From: Pelagicoccus sp.
Lineage (GTDB): Bacteria > Verrucomicrobiota > Verrucomicrobiia > Opitutales > Opitutaceae
NCBI GenBank assembly: GCA_028284635.1
Contig: JANQRJ010000003.1
Span: forward strand, 37,749-101,748
DNA: 64,000 bases
Reading direction: 5' to 3'
Positions 1 to 7,985 of the stretch are shown piece by piece. The notes beneath the pieces were generated by a model. It had not been told where the DNA came from, did not search any database, and saw nothing but the letters and a program-made list of their open reading frames with translations. A program made the translations under genes and the position numbers. Positions within the stretch are counted from its first letter, which is position 1. Every line of letters starts with the position of its first letter.

Positions 1-473
1 GAGCTCTTCTCGTCCACTGCGATCGAGTGGGAGAACGAGCTTTCGAGAGTAAGCGCTTCGAGGTCGAAGTCGTAGTAGGCGTAGAAGGCCGGGGAAGCGA
101 GGCCTTCGAAGTTGATGCCGGCGAATGCTTCGAAGGTATCGTCGACTTCGCCTGTTCCGGCATCCGGATAATAGTACACGGTGGCCCCGAAGTCGGCGGA
201 CAGCGTGTCGTTGATCTGGTAGCCGTAGCCAGCGTAGAAGTCGATCTCGCTGTCGAACTCGTCGTCGAAAGGCTCGTTGGTCCAGATACCGAAGTATCCG
301 TTGCCGTAAGCGCCTTCGAGGCTAGCTTGGATGCTTTCCTTGGCGAGCTCTACGCCTCGGAAGACATACTCGGTCTCCACTCCGACGACAGCTTGGCCAG
401 TAAGTTCCTGAGCGTTGACGCCAGCAGCGGAAATAGCTGCCAAAGTCAAGGTTGCGATAGTCTTGGTTTTCAT
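1..473 (-). CDS. TorF-family putative outer-membrane porin (3' end outside window)
   Basis: The reading frame opens at an ATG at 473 and runs off the left edge without a stop, giving about 157 residues. It starts with a signal peptide (MKTKTIATLTLAAISAAG, then VNAQ). The mature part has the TorF/Gcw_chp signature: an early strand ending EYVFRGVELAKESIQ, then alternating aromatic and small residues typical of beta strands (GNGYFGIWTNEPF, FYAGYGYQINDT, ATVYYYPD). It should be an outer-membrane beta barrel; substrates of this family are unknown. The family is usually 220-260 aa, so roughly a third is missing. The call rests on the YVFRG-type start and strand pattern. A long open frame on the other strand here is an antisense shadow. 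Confidence 0.75.
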   Translation of the reverse strand, partial: MKTKTIATLTLAAISAAGVNAQELTGQAVVGVETEYVFRGVELAKESIQASLEGAYGNGYFGIWTNEPFDDEFDSEIDFYAGYGYQINDTLSADFGATVYYYPDAGTGEVDDTFEAFAGINFEGLASPAFYAYYDFDLEALTLESSFSHSIAVDEKS

Positions 474-666
474 ATTCGTATTTGTAGTTTGTTTTCTGAG
501 ACAGAGACCTAGGTCAGCCTCTGAACTGGTTTTCGAGACCGGCAACGGAATTCCGTCGCCGATTCGAGCCCCGGACAATGCGTCGAGACCTAGGCTTGGA
601 AAGCAAAAAAACGATTCGTATCCAAAATCCTGTTTCGTAAGGACACGCAGAGGATTTACTCTATTC

Positions 667-750
667 TAATCCTACTCTTCCTCCTCCTCTTAATCTTAGT
701 CCCAGAGCAGAGTTCGGATTAGGAGGAAGATTAGGATTATGAGGAGGATT
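667..750. repeat. Polypyrimidine/polypurine inverted repeat
   Basis: A pyrimidine-rich arm (about 667-698, TAATCCTACTCTTCC...) faces a purine-rich arm (716-750, GGATTAGGAGGAAGATTAGG...) around a short centre. The arms pair imperfectly. It fills most of the gap between the divergent porin and the DoxX gene and resembles in composition the repeat at 25076-25176. Nothing else is seen in 474-763 apart from one TGGATACG copy at 617. Confidence 0.6.
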
Positions 751-763
751 GGGGTGGCTCAGG

Positions 764-1201
764 CTAGCGTCGCTTCGCCACGATTTTTTCCACAGACCAG
801 TCGCCGACCTGGTAGTAGGGCAGCATGACGCAGACTCCGATAAGGCATAGGTTCTTCACGAAGTTGCTGCGCTGCAATGCGGTCCACATCCATTGGTCGT
901 CTGGGTGAGCCGCTGGGCTGTCGTTGGCGACCAGTTCGGGAGCGTGTACTAGGATTGTGACTACGAGTAAAAAGATCCCGAGCATTTTGGCTGCGAGCTT
1001 CAGCCGATAGCCGATGGCGATAAGGAAGCCGCCTGTGAAGAGAAACAGTCCGCAAAGAATGGATACGATTCTCGGGGCTGGCACCCAGGGAGGCATCAGC
1101 TTCTGTAGAAGATCGTCGCTAAGCGCATGCTCGCTGCCCAGCCCGATGAAAATCAGACTGAAAAGGACGCGAAAGAGGATGTCCGAAAGGTTCTTTCTCA
1201 T
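764..1201 (-). CDS. DoxX-family membrane protein
   Basis: A 145-residue protein with four hydrophobic helices (about residues 8-25, 45-65, 70-88 and 115-130), the layout of DoxX/DoxD-like proteins. The N-terminal FRVLFSLIFIGLGSEH and the central ILCGLFLFTGGFLIAIGY match the family pattern of a first helix followed by a glycine-rich pair. DoxX proteins are inner-membrane proteins tied in some species to thiol or redox homeostasis; no substrate can be named. The start is the first ATG. The gene stands alone, with a long inverted repeat just upstream (1211-1348). Function beyond the family is unknown. Confidence 0.7.
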   Translation of the reverse strand: MRKNLSDILFRVLFSLIFIGLGSEHALSDDLLQKLMPPWVPAPRIVSILCGLFLFTGGFLIAIGYRLKLAAKMLGIFLLVVTILVHAPELVANDSPAAHPDDQWMWTALQRSNFVKNLCLIGVCVMLPYYQVGDWSVEKIVAKRR

Positions 1202-1210
1202 GTCAGAGGG

Positions 1211-1348
1211 TGCGTTTCAAAGTGTCGTCTCTCGAGTTGCGGCGCTGTTCCAAACTCTGTCGAGTTCGGCTACCTCGACGTTGCCAGACTCGCTTTGGTA
1301 GCCGAACTCGAAAGAGTTTGGAACGCCTAGGCGACACTTTGAAGCGCG
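1211..1348. repeat. Long inverted repeat, TTCAAAGTGTCG family, copy 1
   Basis: Outer arms TTTCAAAGTGTCG (from 1215) and CGACACTTTGAA (from 1332) enclose inner arms TTCCAAACTCT and CGAGTTCGGCTAC that recur in reverse as GTAGCCGAACTCG and AGAGTTTGGAA. The whole 138 bp could fold into one long hairpin. Related copies or halves lie at 44155, near 49003 and near 53915. Confidence 0.75.
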
Positions 1349-1355
1349 CCCCATG

Positions 1356-2231
1356 TCAGCCTTTCGCGGACTTCCCCCATTTCCGAACTCCTGGGAGGCT
1401 TCTATACAGGAGGATGTGGTACAGAAAACGCGGCAGGATTCGCCGAACGACGTAGAAAACCTTGGCATCGGGCGTACCGGCTGCTCGTAGCGGCGGGTGA
1501 TTCTCGCGAGCTATTTTGAAGATCTTTCGAGCGACATCCCTAGAGCTGCAAGGCGTGCAGTTCATGATTCCCTCGACGAATTGCGTCATCTTTTTGTAGT
1601 GGAGGTCGTATTCAGGGGCGCTCGTTCCGTCTTGTTTCCTCCGAGAGTAGAGCACCTTGGTGAAGGCTAGCGAGTTTATGAAGCCAGGGCGTACTAGGGT
1701 GACTTTGATGTTCCAGGGTTTGAGCTCGTACCAGAGCGATTCGCTGGCCCCCTCCAAAGCGAATTTGGAGGCCGAGTAGGACGCCATGGTGGGCATGGCC
1801 ATCATTCCGCCTACCGAGGAGATATTGATGATGCGTCCCTGTCTCCGTTGGCGCATCCTTGGCAAGACGAGGCGAATGAGGTGCATGGGACCGAGGTAGT
1901 TGACCTGCATCTGGCGTTGTTCGTCGGCTTCCGTCATGTCCTCGACCACGGAGCGGTAGGAAATTCCAGCGTTGTTCACCAGGATGTCGATCGGCCCCAG
2001 CGTCGACTCCACTTCAGCGATCAACTTGCTGGCCTGGGCGTAGTCAGCCACGTCGAGCGGATACACGCTGATGCGGTGGCTTTGGGTAACTGGATCCGCC
2101 ATCAATCCCTCGTAGGAAGAGGGAAGCGCCGTTCCCGCAACTTGGTAGCCCTCGCAATCGAAGAGCTTGAGCAATTCGAATCCGATGCCGGAGCTGCAGC
2201 CAGTGATGAATACGATCTGTGGGGTCGCCAT
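1356..2231 (-). CDS. Short-chain dehydrogenase/reductase
   Basis: A 291-residue classical SDR enzyme. The cofactor motif TGCSSGIG lies at about residues 10-17, NNAG near 90, the catalytic Ser in NISSVGGM near 140, and YSASK (Tyr and Lys) near 155. It should be a cytoplasmic NAD(P)(H)-dependent oxidoreductase; the substrate cannot be read from sequence. The C-terminal tail of about 40 residues is basic and hydrophobic (VVRRILPRFLYHILLYRSLPG), as in SDRs that associate with membranes. The gene stands alone. The start is the first in-frame ATG, directly before the Rossmann strand. Confidence 0.85.
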   Translation of the reverse strand: MATPQIVFITGCSSGIGFELLKLFDCEGYQVAGTALPSSYEGLMADPVTQSHRISVYPLDVADYAQASKLIAEVESTLGPIDILVNNAGISYRSVVEDMTEADEQRQMQVNYLGPMHLIRLVLPRMRQRRQGRIINISSVGGMMAMPTMASYSASKFALEGASESLWYELKPWNIKVTLVRPGFINSLAFTKVLYSRRKQDGTSAPEYDLHYKKMTQFVEGIMNCTPCSSRDVARKIFKIARENHPPLRAAGTPDAKVFYVVRRILPRFLYHILLYRSLPGVRKWGKSAKG

Positions 2232-2573
2232 GGGGTCAGTCGCGAATCCTAGGGGCCAGATGAACTGAGGTAAAGATCCCGTTTCGCTGGAGCTTCGATC
2301 GCGACTGGAGGTGAAAGCGAGTTTTCGAACTGATGGATTGATCCAAAAAATGGATACGAAAAATGGAATTCCGGTAAGACGCGAAAGTCTTCGAGCCGTT
2401 CAAACGAAAATGCGAAAGCCCCGTGAAAAAAAGCGTGGGAAAACAGCCCGCTCGCGAGCGTAAAAAACAGGTAATCCGATTGTAAGTTAATCCTTAATTG
2501 GCGGCCGTTCCTTTGACCCAAGAACCTTTTGGTCGATCTTAGGATAGCTCGGTTCTTCTTCCCCGCAATGCCA
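2232..2573. other. Intergenic region between divergent genes
   Basis: About 340 bases separate an SDR gene on the minus strand and a secreted-protein gene on the plus strand. It should hold both promoters. I see one TGGATACG copy (2351-2358) and an A/T-rich stretch at 2480-2500 (TTAATCCTTAATTGG), but no convincing gene or hairpin. A 90-codon minus-strand frame here has no family likeness and is not called. Confidence 0.4.
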
Positions 2574-3152
2574 ATGAAACGTCTCTTCCGCCACTCGCTT
2601 GTCCTCGCTGCTATCTCCTGCGGCGGAACGTTTGCGATGGCTCAGAGCCAATTGCACTGCCTTCAGGACGGGCTTTTGTATCCCGTAGCCGAGATGCGAT
2701 CGGGAGCTCCCTATTACGATGCGGGCGATCGCCTGATCAGAGGCTCTCGAAAGTCGCTGACGATGTTACCGTCATCGGAATTTGGATACGGATTTATTCG
2801 AGTGGAAATTCTCGAGAACGTCAGATCCGGCAAGCCTTCCACGAAGAGCTCCCTGAAATTCGGTCCGGAGCGCGCTTGGTATCTGCTGAAAGCCAGGGTG
2901 GTTGCCGACATCGATCTAGAGGACTGCTACTGCGTCTTGCGCTTCGAGAGCTACGGCGAGGTCACCTTCCGTCTCAAGTCGCTTGGCAATCTGAAGGCCG
3001 GTCAAGCGCGGACCTTTGAAATCTTCACCTCGGTCGGCTACGAAACGCCACAGCAGCTCCATATCTACTCCGGCAAGGAAGAGATTCGCAGTTCCCTGGT
3101 GCCTGGCGACTATCGCTACGACTTTGGCCAATTGGTCATGGCCTCGAACTGA
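2574..3152 (+). CDS. Secreted protein of unknown function
   Basis: Starting at the ATG at 2574, the protein is 192 residues with a signal peptide (MKRLFRHSLVLAAISC..., cleavage after FAMA). I do not recognise the mature part. It is mixed beta-rich sequence with four Cys (LHCLQ, then EDCYCVL), so periplasmic disulfides are possible. An upstream TTG at 2529 and an ATG at 2568 are in frame; 2574 is preferred because it gives a clean signal peptide. A 109-base gap separates it from the DUF547 gene on the same strand, so co-transcription is possible. Confidence 0.6.
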   Translation: MKRLFRHSLVLAAISCGGTFAMAQSQLHCLQDGLLYPVAEMRSGAPYYDAGDRLIRGSRKSLTMLPSSEFGYGFIRVEILENVRSGKPSTKSSLKFGPERAWYLLKARVVADIDLEDCYCVLRFESYGEVTFRLKSLGNLKAGQARTFEIFTSVGYETPQQLHIYSGKEEIRSSLVPGDYRYDFGQLVMASN

Positions 3153-3261
3153 GCGAAGCCCAGAGAACGAGCCTGTGGACAAGGTACGTCCCCCATTTTG
3201 AAAATCGCGTAAAAGCCCTTTCCTTAGCATGCGTCCCGCAGTTTTCCACGTTCAACAGGGA

Positions 3262-4029
3262 ATGTATAAAGTCACTCTTCTCGCTGCGGCATGCGGGTTC
3301 TTTGGCTTGGGCCATCTTTCCGCCAATTTCGATCACAGCATTCTCGACGACATCCTTTCGGATCACGTCATGAATGGCCTTGTCGACTACGGAGCGTTGA
3401 AGCGCGACGATCAACTGGACCGCTACCTTGAAAAGCTGGCAACTGCAGACCTGTCGAAAATCGGTCAGAGCAATGAGGAGCTGGCCTTTTGGATAAACGC
3501 CTACAATGCGTACACCTTGAAGCTTGTTGCCGAATCCTATCCGGTGAAGAGCATCAAGCTCATCGATACGTTTGGAGGTGTCGCGGAGTCGATAAAAGAG
3601 GCGAAGCCTTGGAGCATCCGTTTCGCAACCGTCGCAGGCACGGAATACACCCTGGATGAAATCGAGCACGAGATTCTCCGAAAGAAGTTTCAGGATCCGC
3701 GTATCCACTTGGCCATCGTCTGCGCCGCGCAGTCCTGCCCGCTACTTCGCGACGAAGCCTACGTGGCCTCCAAGCTGGACGCGCAACTGGATTCCCAGGG
3801 GCGTTGGTTTTTCGGCTGGAGGAACCAATTCGACCTTGGGAAAAAGGAGGCTCGGCTTTCCAGAATCCTGGATTGGTTCGCCGAAGATTTCGGGGATTCG
3901 CAGGCGGAGCTTCTAGGATTCGCATCCAAGTTCGTGCAGGAAGACATTGCGAAGTCTCTGATCGACGAACCTTACGAATGGAAGGTTTCGTACCAAGTCT
4001 ACGATTGGAAGCTTAACGCCAAGAAGTAG
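3262..4029 (+). CDS. DUF547-domain secreted protein
   Basis: A 255-residue protein with a signal peptide ([15 protein letters not shown]...) and a DUF547 domain over most of its length. Family hallmarks are [15 protein letters not shown] at about residues 75-90, the [15 protein letters not shown] segment near 155-170 and a [12 protein letters not shown] tail. The family is common in marine bacteria and its function is unknown; a cysteine-protease-like fold has been proposed, and the Cys of AAQSCP would be the candidate nucleophile. The start at 3262 is chosen over the upstream ATG at 3229 because an AGGGA ribosome site sits directly before it and the signal peptide begins there. Confidence 0.75.
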   Translation: MYKVTLLAAACGFFGLGHLSANFDHSILDDILSDHVMNGLVDYGALKRDDQLDRYLEKLATADLSKIGQSNEELAFWINAYNAYTLKLVAESYPVKSIKLIDTFGGVAESIKEAKPWSIRFATVAGTEYTLDEIEHEILRKKFQDPRIHLAIVCAAQSCPLLRDEAYVASKLDAQLDSQGRWFFGWRNQFDLGKKEARLSRILDWFAEDFGDSQAELLGFASKFVQEDIAKSLIDEPYEWKVSYQVYDWKLNAKK

Positions 4030-4050
4030 ACGCAGCTTCTCGCTTCTTGA

Positions 4051-4081
4051 CTCCCGGAAGCGCCTTCGTAACTCGGGAGCC
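4051..4081 (+). promoter_or_regulatory. Hairpin sequestering the queC ribosome-binding site
   Basis: CTCCCG (4051-4056) can pair with CGGGAG (4074-4079), and an inner GAAG-CGC-CTTC helix can form between them. The 3' arm GGGAG is the only Shine-Dalgarno-like sequence before the queC ATG at 4082, with 2 bases between. The fold would hide the ribosome site. It lacks the known preQ1 class I motif, so this is not called a preQ1 riboswitch. Confidence 0.4.
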
Positions 4082-4813
4082 ATGGCAGAGCAGGACGGTA
4101 GCAAGCCCCAAAGCGTAGTCGCGATTTACTCCGGCGGCATGGATTCGACTGTGATGCTCTACCAGATGGTCGCTCGAGGCATTGCGGTTAAAGGCGCTTT
4201 GAGTGTCGACTACGGTCAGAAGCATCGCAAGGAGCTGGAATGCGCCGCGGAAATTTGCCGCGAGCTCGGCATCGTCCACCGATCGCTAGATCTGCGCGCA
4301 GTGGACGAGCTTTTTGGCCGCAGCAGTCTAACGTGCCAGGAGGAAGCCGTACCTGAAGGCCACTACGAAGAGGCGTCGATGAAATCCACCGTTGTGCCGA
4401 ACCGAAATATGATCCTGCTCTCGCTGGCCACTGCTTGGGCCATTTCTCTCAAAGCCGAAGCCGTTGCCTACGCAGCTCATAGCGGCGACCACGCGATCTA
4501 CCCCGACTGCCGCGAAGAATTCGCCTCGGCACTCGACGTCGCAATCCAGCTCTGCGACTGGAGCCAAGTCTTCCTCTACCGACCCTTTGTTGCTCTGAGC
4601 AAGGCCGACATTGCCGCCGAAGGAGCCCGTCTCTCCGTGCCCTTCGAAAAAACCTGGTCCTGCTACAAAGGCGAGGAATTGCATTGCGGTCGCTGCGGTA
4701 CCTGCATCGAGCGACGCGAAGCCTTCCATCTCGCCGGACTCCAAGACAAGACCTCCTATGCCCCCACCGCCCCCAGCGTCGAAGACCTGCTCGCATCCGA
4801 CTGGAAACTGTAG
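4082..4813 (+). CDS. queC: 7-cyano-7-deazaguanine synthase QueC
   Basis: A 243-residue enzyme that turns 7-carboxy-7-deazaguanine into preQ0 using ATP and ammonia, in the queuosine pathway. The PP-loop SGGMDST (residues 17-23) binds ATP. The C-terminal zinc site is clear: SCYKG followed by CGRCGTC at about residues 195-213. Length is normal for the family (220-245). It is the first gene of queC-queD-queE, with 116 bases before queD holding a small inverted repeat. The start is the ATG after the hairpin at 4051-4079. QueF and Tgt are not in the window. Confidence 0.95.
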   Translation: MAEQDGSKPQSVVAIYSGGMDSTVMLYQMVARGIAVKGALSVDYGQKHRKELECAAEICRELGIVHRSLDLRAVDELFGRSSLTCQEEAVPEGHYEEASMKSTVVPNRNMILLSLATAWAISLKAEAVAYAAHSGDHAIYPDCREEFASALDVAIQLCDWSQVFLYRPFVALSKADIAAEGARLSVPFEKTWSCYKGEELHCGRCGTCIERREAFHLAGLQDKTSYAPTAPSVEDLLASDWKL

Positions 4814-4840
4814 CTCCTGCGACGGCGCCGGCAAAAGCCC

Positions 4841-4875
4841 TGCAGTTAATTCTCTAACGTTGGAAAGTTAACTGC
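4841..4875. repeat. Short inverted repeat between queC and queD
   Basis: TGCAGTTAA (4841-4849) and TTAACTGCG (near 4867-4875) flank a centre with AACGTT. It may be a weak terminator or a small member of the intergenic repeats; there is no T-run. Confidence 0.45.
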
Positions 4876-4929
4876 GCGACGCTATTCAGTTGCCGGGTTT
4901 CTCTTCTGGCCTAGGCTTCGAGCTTCTTC

Positions 4930-5379
4930 ATGTTCACCTGCCGAAAGACCTACGCCGATATCCCCTTCGCCCACCGCCAGCATCGCCACGACGGGCACTG
5001 CGCCCAGATCCATGGCCACAACTGGAGCTTCACCTTTACTTTCGGTTGCTCGCAGCTCGACTCGTGCGGCTTTGTCGTCGATTTCGGGAAGCTCAAGCAA
5101 GTTAAGGCCTGGATCGACGAGCGCTTCGACCACGCTTGCCTCTTCAATCAGGATGATCCGCTTCTCGAAGATATTCTCGCCATCAACGAACGCAGCGGCA
5201 TCCAGGTCTACCAGCCCTACATCGTCGAGCAATGCTCCAGCGAAGGCCTTGCCAAGCACCTTTTCGAAGTAGTGGATCCTATGATACGCGAAATGACGTC
5301 CGAGCGCGCCTATCTTCTTGCTGTCCAGGTCGTGGAAGACAGCCGCAATTCCGCTACCTACCAGCCATCCCAGTCGTAG
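4930..5379 (+). CDS. queD: 6-carboxytetrahydropterin synthase QueD
   Basis: A 149-residue PTPS-family enzyme that converts 7,8-dihydroneopterin triphosphate to 6-carboxytetrahydropterin, an early step to queuosine. The zinc ligands are His15 in FAHRQ and His28/His30 in IHGHNW; the catalytic Cys is Cys24 in [13 protein letters not shown] and FDHACLF (second catalytic His) follow, and the acidic [12 protein letters not shown] segment includes the pterin-binding Glu. All key residues are present. It lies between queC and queE on the same strand. Confidence 0.93.
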   Translation: MFTCRKTYADIPFAHRQHRHDGHCAQIHGHNWSFTFTFGCSQLDSCGFVVDFGKLKQVKAWIDERFDHACLFNQDDPLLEDILAINERSGIQVYQPYIVEQCSSEGLAKHLFEVVDPMIREMTSERAYLLAVQVVEDSRNSATYQPSQS

Positions 5380-5401
5380 TCGGATTCCGGCGACACCAGC
5401 G

Positions 5402-6085
5402 ATGTCCGAAAGGCTTCCAGTTCACGAACGCTTTCACTCCTGGCAGGGAGAGGGTATGCATCTGGGGCGTTCAGCCTATTTCATCAGGCTCTTCGGCTGC
5501 CCGGTACATTGTCCTTGGTGCGACTCCGCGGGCACATGGCACCCAGATTACATACCTGAAAACGTCGAAAAGCTTCCTGTAGCGGAGCTTGCGCTGGCCG
5601 CCCAGGAAAGCGGGGCGGAGTTCGTGGTGGTGACTGGCGGCGAGCCTGCGATTCACGATCTGGGCGAGCTCACGCGGGCTCTACGCGTCTTTGGCCTTCC
5701 GGTTCACATCGAAACCAGTGGCGGCTTTGCCATCCGGGGCGACTTCGACTGGATCACCCTCAGTCCGAAGTGGCAGAAGCTTCCTCTTGCCGAAAATCTC
5801 GCCAAGGCTTCGGAATTCAAGCTCATCGTAGAGACGGCAGACTCTATCGAAAAGTGGATACAGAAGATTGGCGTGCATTTTGAGAATACGCCTGTCTGGC
5901 TTCATCCCGAATGGTCGAAACGCGCGGATGCCCAAGTTCTGCGTTCAATAACGCAGACAGTGAAGCGACGCGGAGCCCCGTTTCGCGCAGGCTATCAGAT
6001 GCACAAGCTCTATCAGGCCGATTTGCTCGATCCGAATTCCCGGCCTGCCGCCCCCCTTGGTGGCGATCCGTCTCAAGGCTACTGA
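5402..6085 (+). CDS. queE: 7-carboxy-7-deazaguanine synthase QueE
   Basis: A 227-residue radical SAM enzyme that rearranges carboxytetrahydropterin to 7-carboxy-7-deazaguanine. The iron-sulfur motif is CPVHCPWC (Cys33, Cys37, Cys40), the CxxxCxxC spacing. [13 protein letters not shown] at the N-terminus and TGGEP near residue 80 (SAM binding) are QueE hallmarks. The start at 5402 is chosen because upstream sequence in this frame overlaps queD and has no family likeness. The start is 22 bases after the queD stop, so the two are likely translated from one mRNA. Confidence 0.93.
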   Translation: MSERLPVHERFHSWQGEGMHLGRSAYFIRLFGCPVHCPWCDSAGTWHPDYIPENVEKLPVAELALAAQESGAEFVVVTGGEPAIHDLGELTRALRVFGLPVHIETSGGFAIRGDFDWITLSPKWQKLPLAENLAKASEFKLIVETADSIEKWIQKIGVHFENTPVWLHPEWSKRADAQVLRSITQTVKRRGAPFRAGYQMHKLYQADLLDPNSRPAAPLGGDPSQGY

Positions 6086-6173
6086 GATGGGGAGAATCTT
6101 GTCAGGCGCAGCGGGGATCCCGCAGGGCGGGACCGCGCTACGAAAACTATCGCATGCATTGTTCTAAACCAGC

Positions 6174-7250
6174 ATGAGAATCAAATCCATTGGCGTATCC
6201 AACTATCGGAACATCAAGTTTGCTCGATTGGATCTCGATGCTCCGCGCGTCTTTCTGCTTGGAAAGAACGGTCAGGGGAAAACCAATCTGCTTGAGGCCG
6301 TTGGCTATCTGACTTCGCTGCGGTCCTTCCGCACGCGCGAAAACGAAACCCTGATTGCCCATGGCTGCGCGACGAGCGAGATGGTCTACGAACTCAATCA
6401 GGAGCAGGATGGCGAGGCTCAAGCTCGGATCCTTCTCAAGAAGAAGGGGAAGGAAGTCTCGCTGGATGGCGAGACTGTCAAGCGAGCCTCGGAGTTCGTC
6501 GGGCGTTTTCCCACGGTTATGCTCTCCTCCGAGGATCTGAGTCTGGTGCGCGGTTCGCCTAGCGTACGTCGCCGCTTCCTGGATACGTTTCTCTGCGGCA
6601 TAGATCGTTCGTACTACGTTGCCCTGCAACGCTACCAGAAGAGCCTTGCCGAACGGAACGCCCTATTGAAGCAAAACGCGGATCCTACCGTGTTGTCCTC
6701 CTTCGAAAGCCAGTTGGCCGAGCCGGCTTTGGAGATCGTGACCAAGCGACGAGAAGTCTCAGGCGAACTGGGAAAAGTCGCGTCCTGCTACTACGAAACG
6801 CTTTCCGGCGCGGTGGAAGGTATGGCGATCGACTACCGCCCAAATCTCGATCTGCATGATAGGGTCGATTTCCAAGAAGCCCTCGAACGAAACCGCAAGA
6901 GGGACAGCATCCTGCAAAGCACCAGTCGAGGTCCCCATCGCGACGACTTCGACTTAAGCCTCGACAGCCGCCCCGCAGCCAGCTTCGCCTCGGACGGCCA
7001 ACAACGCTGTATTGCGCTTGCCCTGGCATTTGCCTGCCTAAATTTCTGGCAACAACGCTTCGGCGTCGCTCCCATCCTGCTTGTAGACGACGTCCTAGGC
7101 GAACTGGATCCCGAGCGCCGCCAACGCTTCTGGTCCGCTCTAGACTCTAGTATCCAATTGATCGCGACAGGCACTTCGCTGCCCGAAGCCGAAAGCGATG
7201 TCCCCTGGCTAGTGTACGAGGTGGCGGATGGGGAGTTTCGGAAGATGTAG
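6174..7250 (+). CDS. recF: DNA replication and repair protein RecF
   Basis: A 358-residue SMC-like ATPase that loads RecA at gaps with RecO and RecR. Walker A is GKNGQGKT (30-37), the signature region is SSDGQQRCIALALAFA-like at about 275-290 (here SDGQQRCIALALA), and Walker B is ILLVDDVLGELD near 310. Length is typical (360). It follows queE by 88 bases on the same strand. In many bacteria recF sits beside dnaN and gyrB; neither is here, so this is not an origin region. Confidence 0.95.
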   Translation: MRIKSIGVSNYRNIKFARLDLDAPRVFLLGKNGQGKTNLLEAVGYLTSLRSFRTRENETLIAHGCATSEMVYELNQEQDGEAQARILLKKKGKEVSLDGETVKRASEFVGRFPTVMLSSEDLSLVRGSPSVRRRFLDTFLCGIDRSYYVALQRYQKSLAERNALLKQNADPTVLSSFESQLAEPALEIVTKRREVSGELGKVASCYYETLSGAVEGMAIDYRPNLDLHDRVDFQEALERNRKRDSILQSTSRGPHRDDFDLSLDSRPAASFASDGQQRCIALALAFACLNFWQQRFGVAPILLVDDVLGELDPERRQRFWSALDSSIQLIATGTSLPEAESDVPWLVYEVADGEFRKM

Positions 7251-7357
7251 GAGGCGTTTTAGATTCTATAGTGTCTGATATTGGAAAGAAACCGCCTATT
7301 CTGGTGTGGGAGCTTCTTTCAATTCAACTAAAAGTGAACTCTCAAGAAATTAGGTTT

Positions 7358-7490
7358 TAGCTGCAAAAAAGGCGCAAAATATGTCAGAGTTCGTGGCTTT
7401 CGCTATAACGAAGGAGTTTAGCTAATTTGTAGAGCCTCAAGAGCCCTATAGGGCGGTAGCAATCCGATTTTTTGCGCCTCTTTGCGGCTA
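7358..7490. repeat. Inverted repeat pair downstream of recF
   Basis: TAGCTGCAAAAAAGGCGC (from 7358) is mirrored by TTGCGCCTCTTTGCGGCTA (ending 7490). The centre holds CCCTATAGGG. With the next repeat it fills the 461-base gap after recF, where no gene is seen. Confidence 0.6.
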
Positions 7491-7567
7491 CATAGAAAAT
7501 CAATTCAAAAACAGATGATGCATGCTCGTTTCACAGTTTCCGGAGAGGAATTATAAAACGTTTAGGC

Positions 7568-7711
7568 ATCGTGTTACGCATGGGATATCGCAACCCGTAG
7601 CGCGGAGCTTTAGCCCGCGTCCGTCAAAGACCCCGAGCTTGTCAAAAGGCAGAGAAGAGAGCCTGCAACGCGGACTAAAGTTCCGCGCTACGTTGCAAGC
7701 GTGACGCGACA
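7568..7711. repeat. Inverted repeat, GTAGCGCGGAGC family, copy 1
   Basis: The inner arm from 7597 (GTAGCGCGGAGCTTTAGCCC) pairs with the arm ending at 7692 (CTAAAGTTCCGCGCTACG). Outer arms (TCGTGTTACGCATG and CAAGCGTGACGCGA) are weaker versions of those in the near-perfect copy at 55451-55610. It abuts the stop codon (7712-7714) of the converging zinc-ribbon gene. Confidence 0.75.
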
Positions 7712-7930
7712 TTAGTATCTCTTCCTATTTCCTTTTCTTAGTTCTTTCAGCGCTTCGGATTTCTTCTGAAATATTTCCAGCCGAATAGCGTTCAACAAGT
7801 CTTCCGTAATCTCTTCCCCGCATTTCGGGCAGTTCATTCTCATTCCTTCAACCCAGTGCGTCGGCATTGCAATTGATTTTCCGCAACCGGGGCAGGGCAG
7901 GTTTGCCGGGAAGAGGTTTATGTCATCCAT
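7712..7930 (-). CDS. Small zinc-ribbon protein
   Basis: A 72-residue protein with two paired-Cys knuckles, CPGCGKSI (near residue 13) and CPKCGEEI (near residue 34), which should bind one zinc ion. The rest is a charged helix (EIFQKKSEALKELRKGNRKR). It could bind nucleic acid or protein; no specific family is recognised. It lies 55 bases downstream of purD on the same strand, so it may be co-transcribed. The intact motif spacing argues that this short frame is a real gene. Confidence 0.6.
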   Translation of the reverse strand: MDDINLFPANLPCPGCGKSIAMPTHWVEGMRMNCPKCGEEITEDLLNAIRLEIFQKKSEALKELRKGNRKRY

Positions 7931-7985
7931 TCAAATTTGTTAGAGGAGGGCCTGTTTGTCCGTTGTCGAGGTGGCTGCCTGACAA

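Noticed and set aside
2249..2521. 90-codon minus-strand frame in an intergenic gap
   Set aside because: No family likeness and it covers the expected divergent promoter region.
4030..4081. preQ1 riboswitch before queC
   Set aside because: The class I consensus (C-rich loop followed by an A-rich tail) is absent; only a simple stem over the ribosome site is seen.
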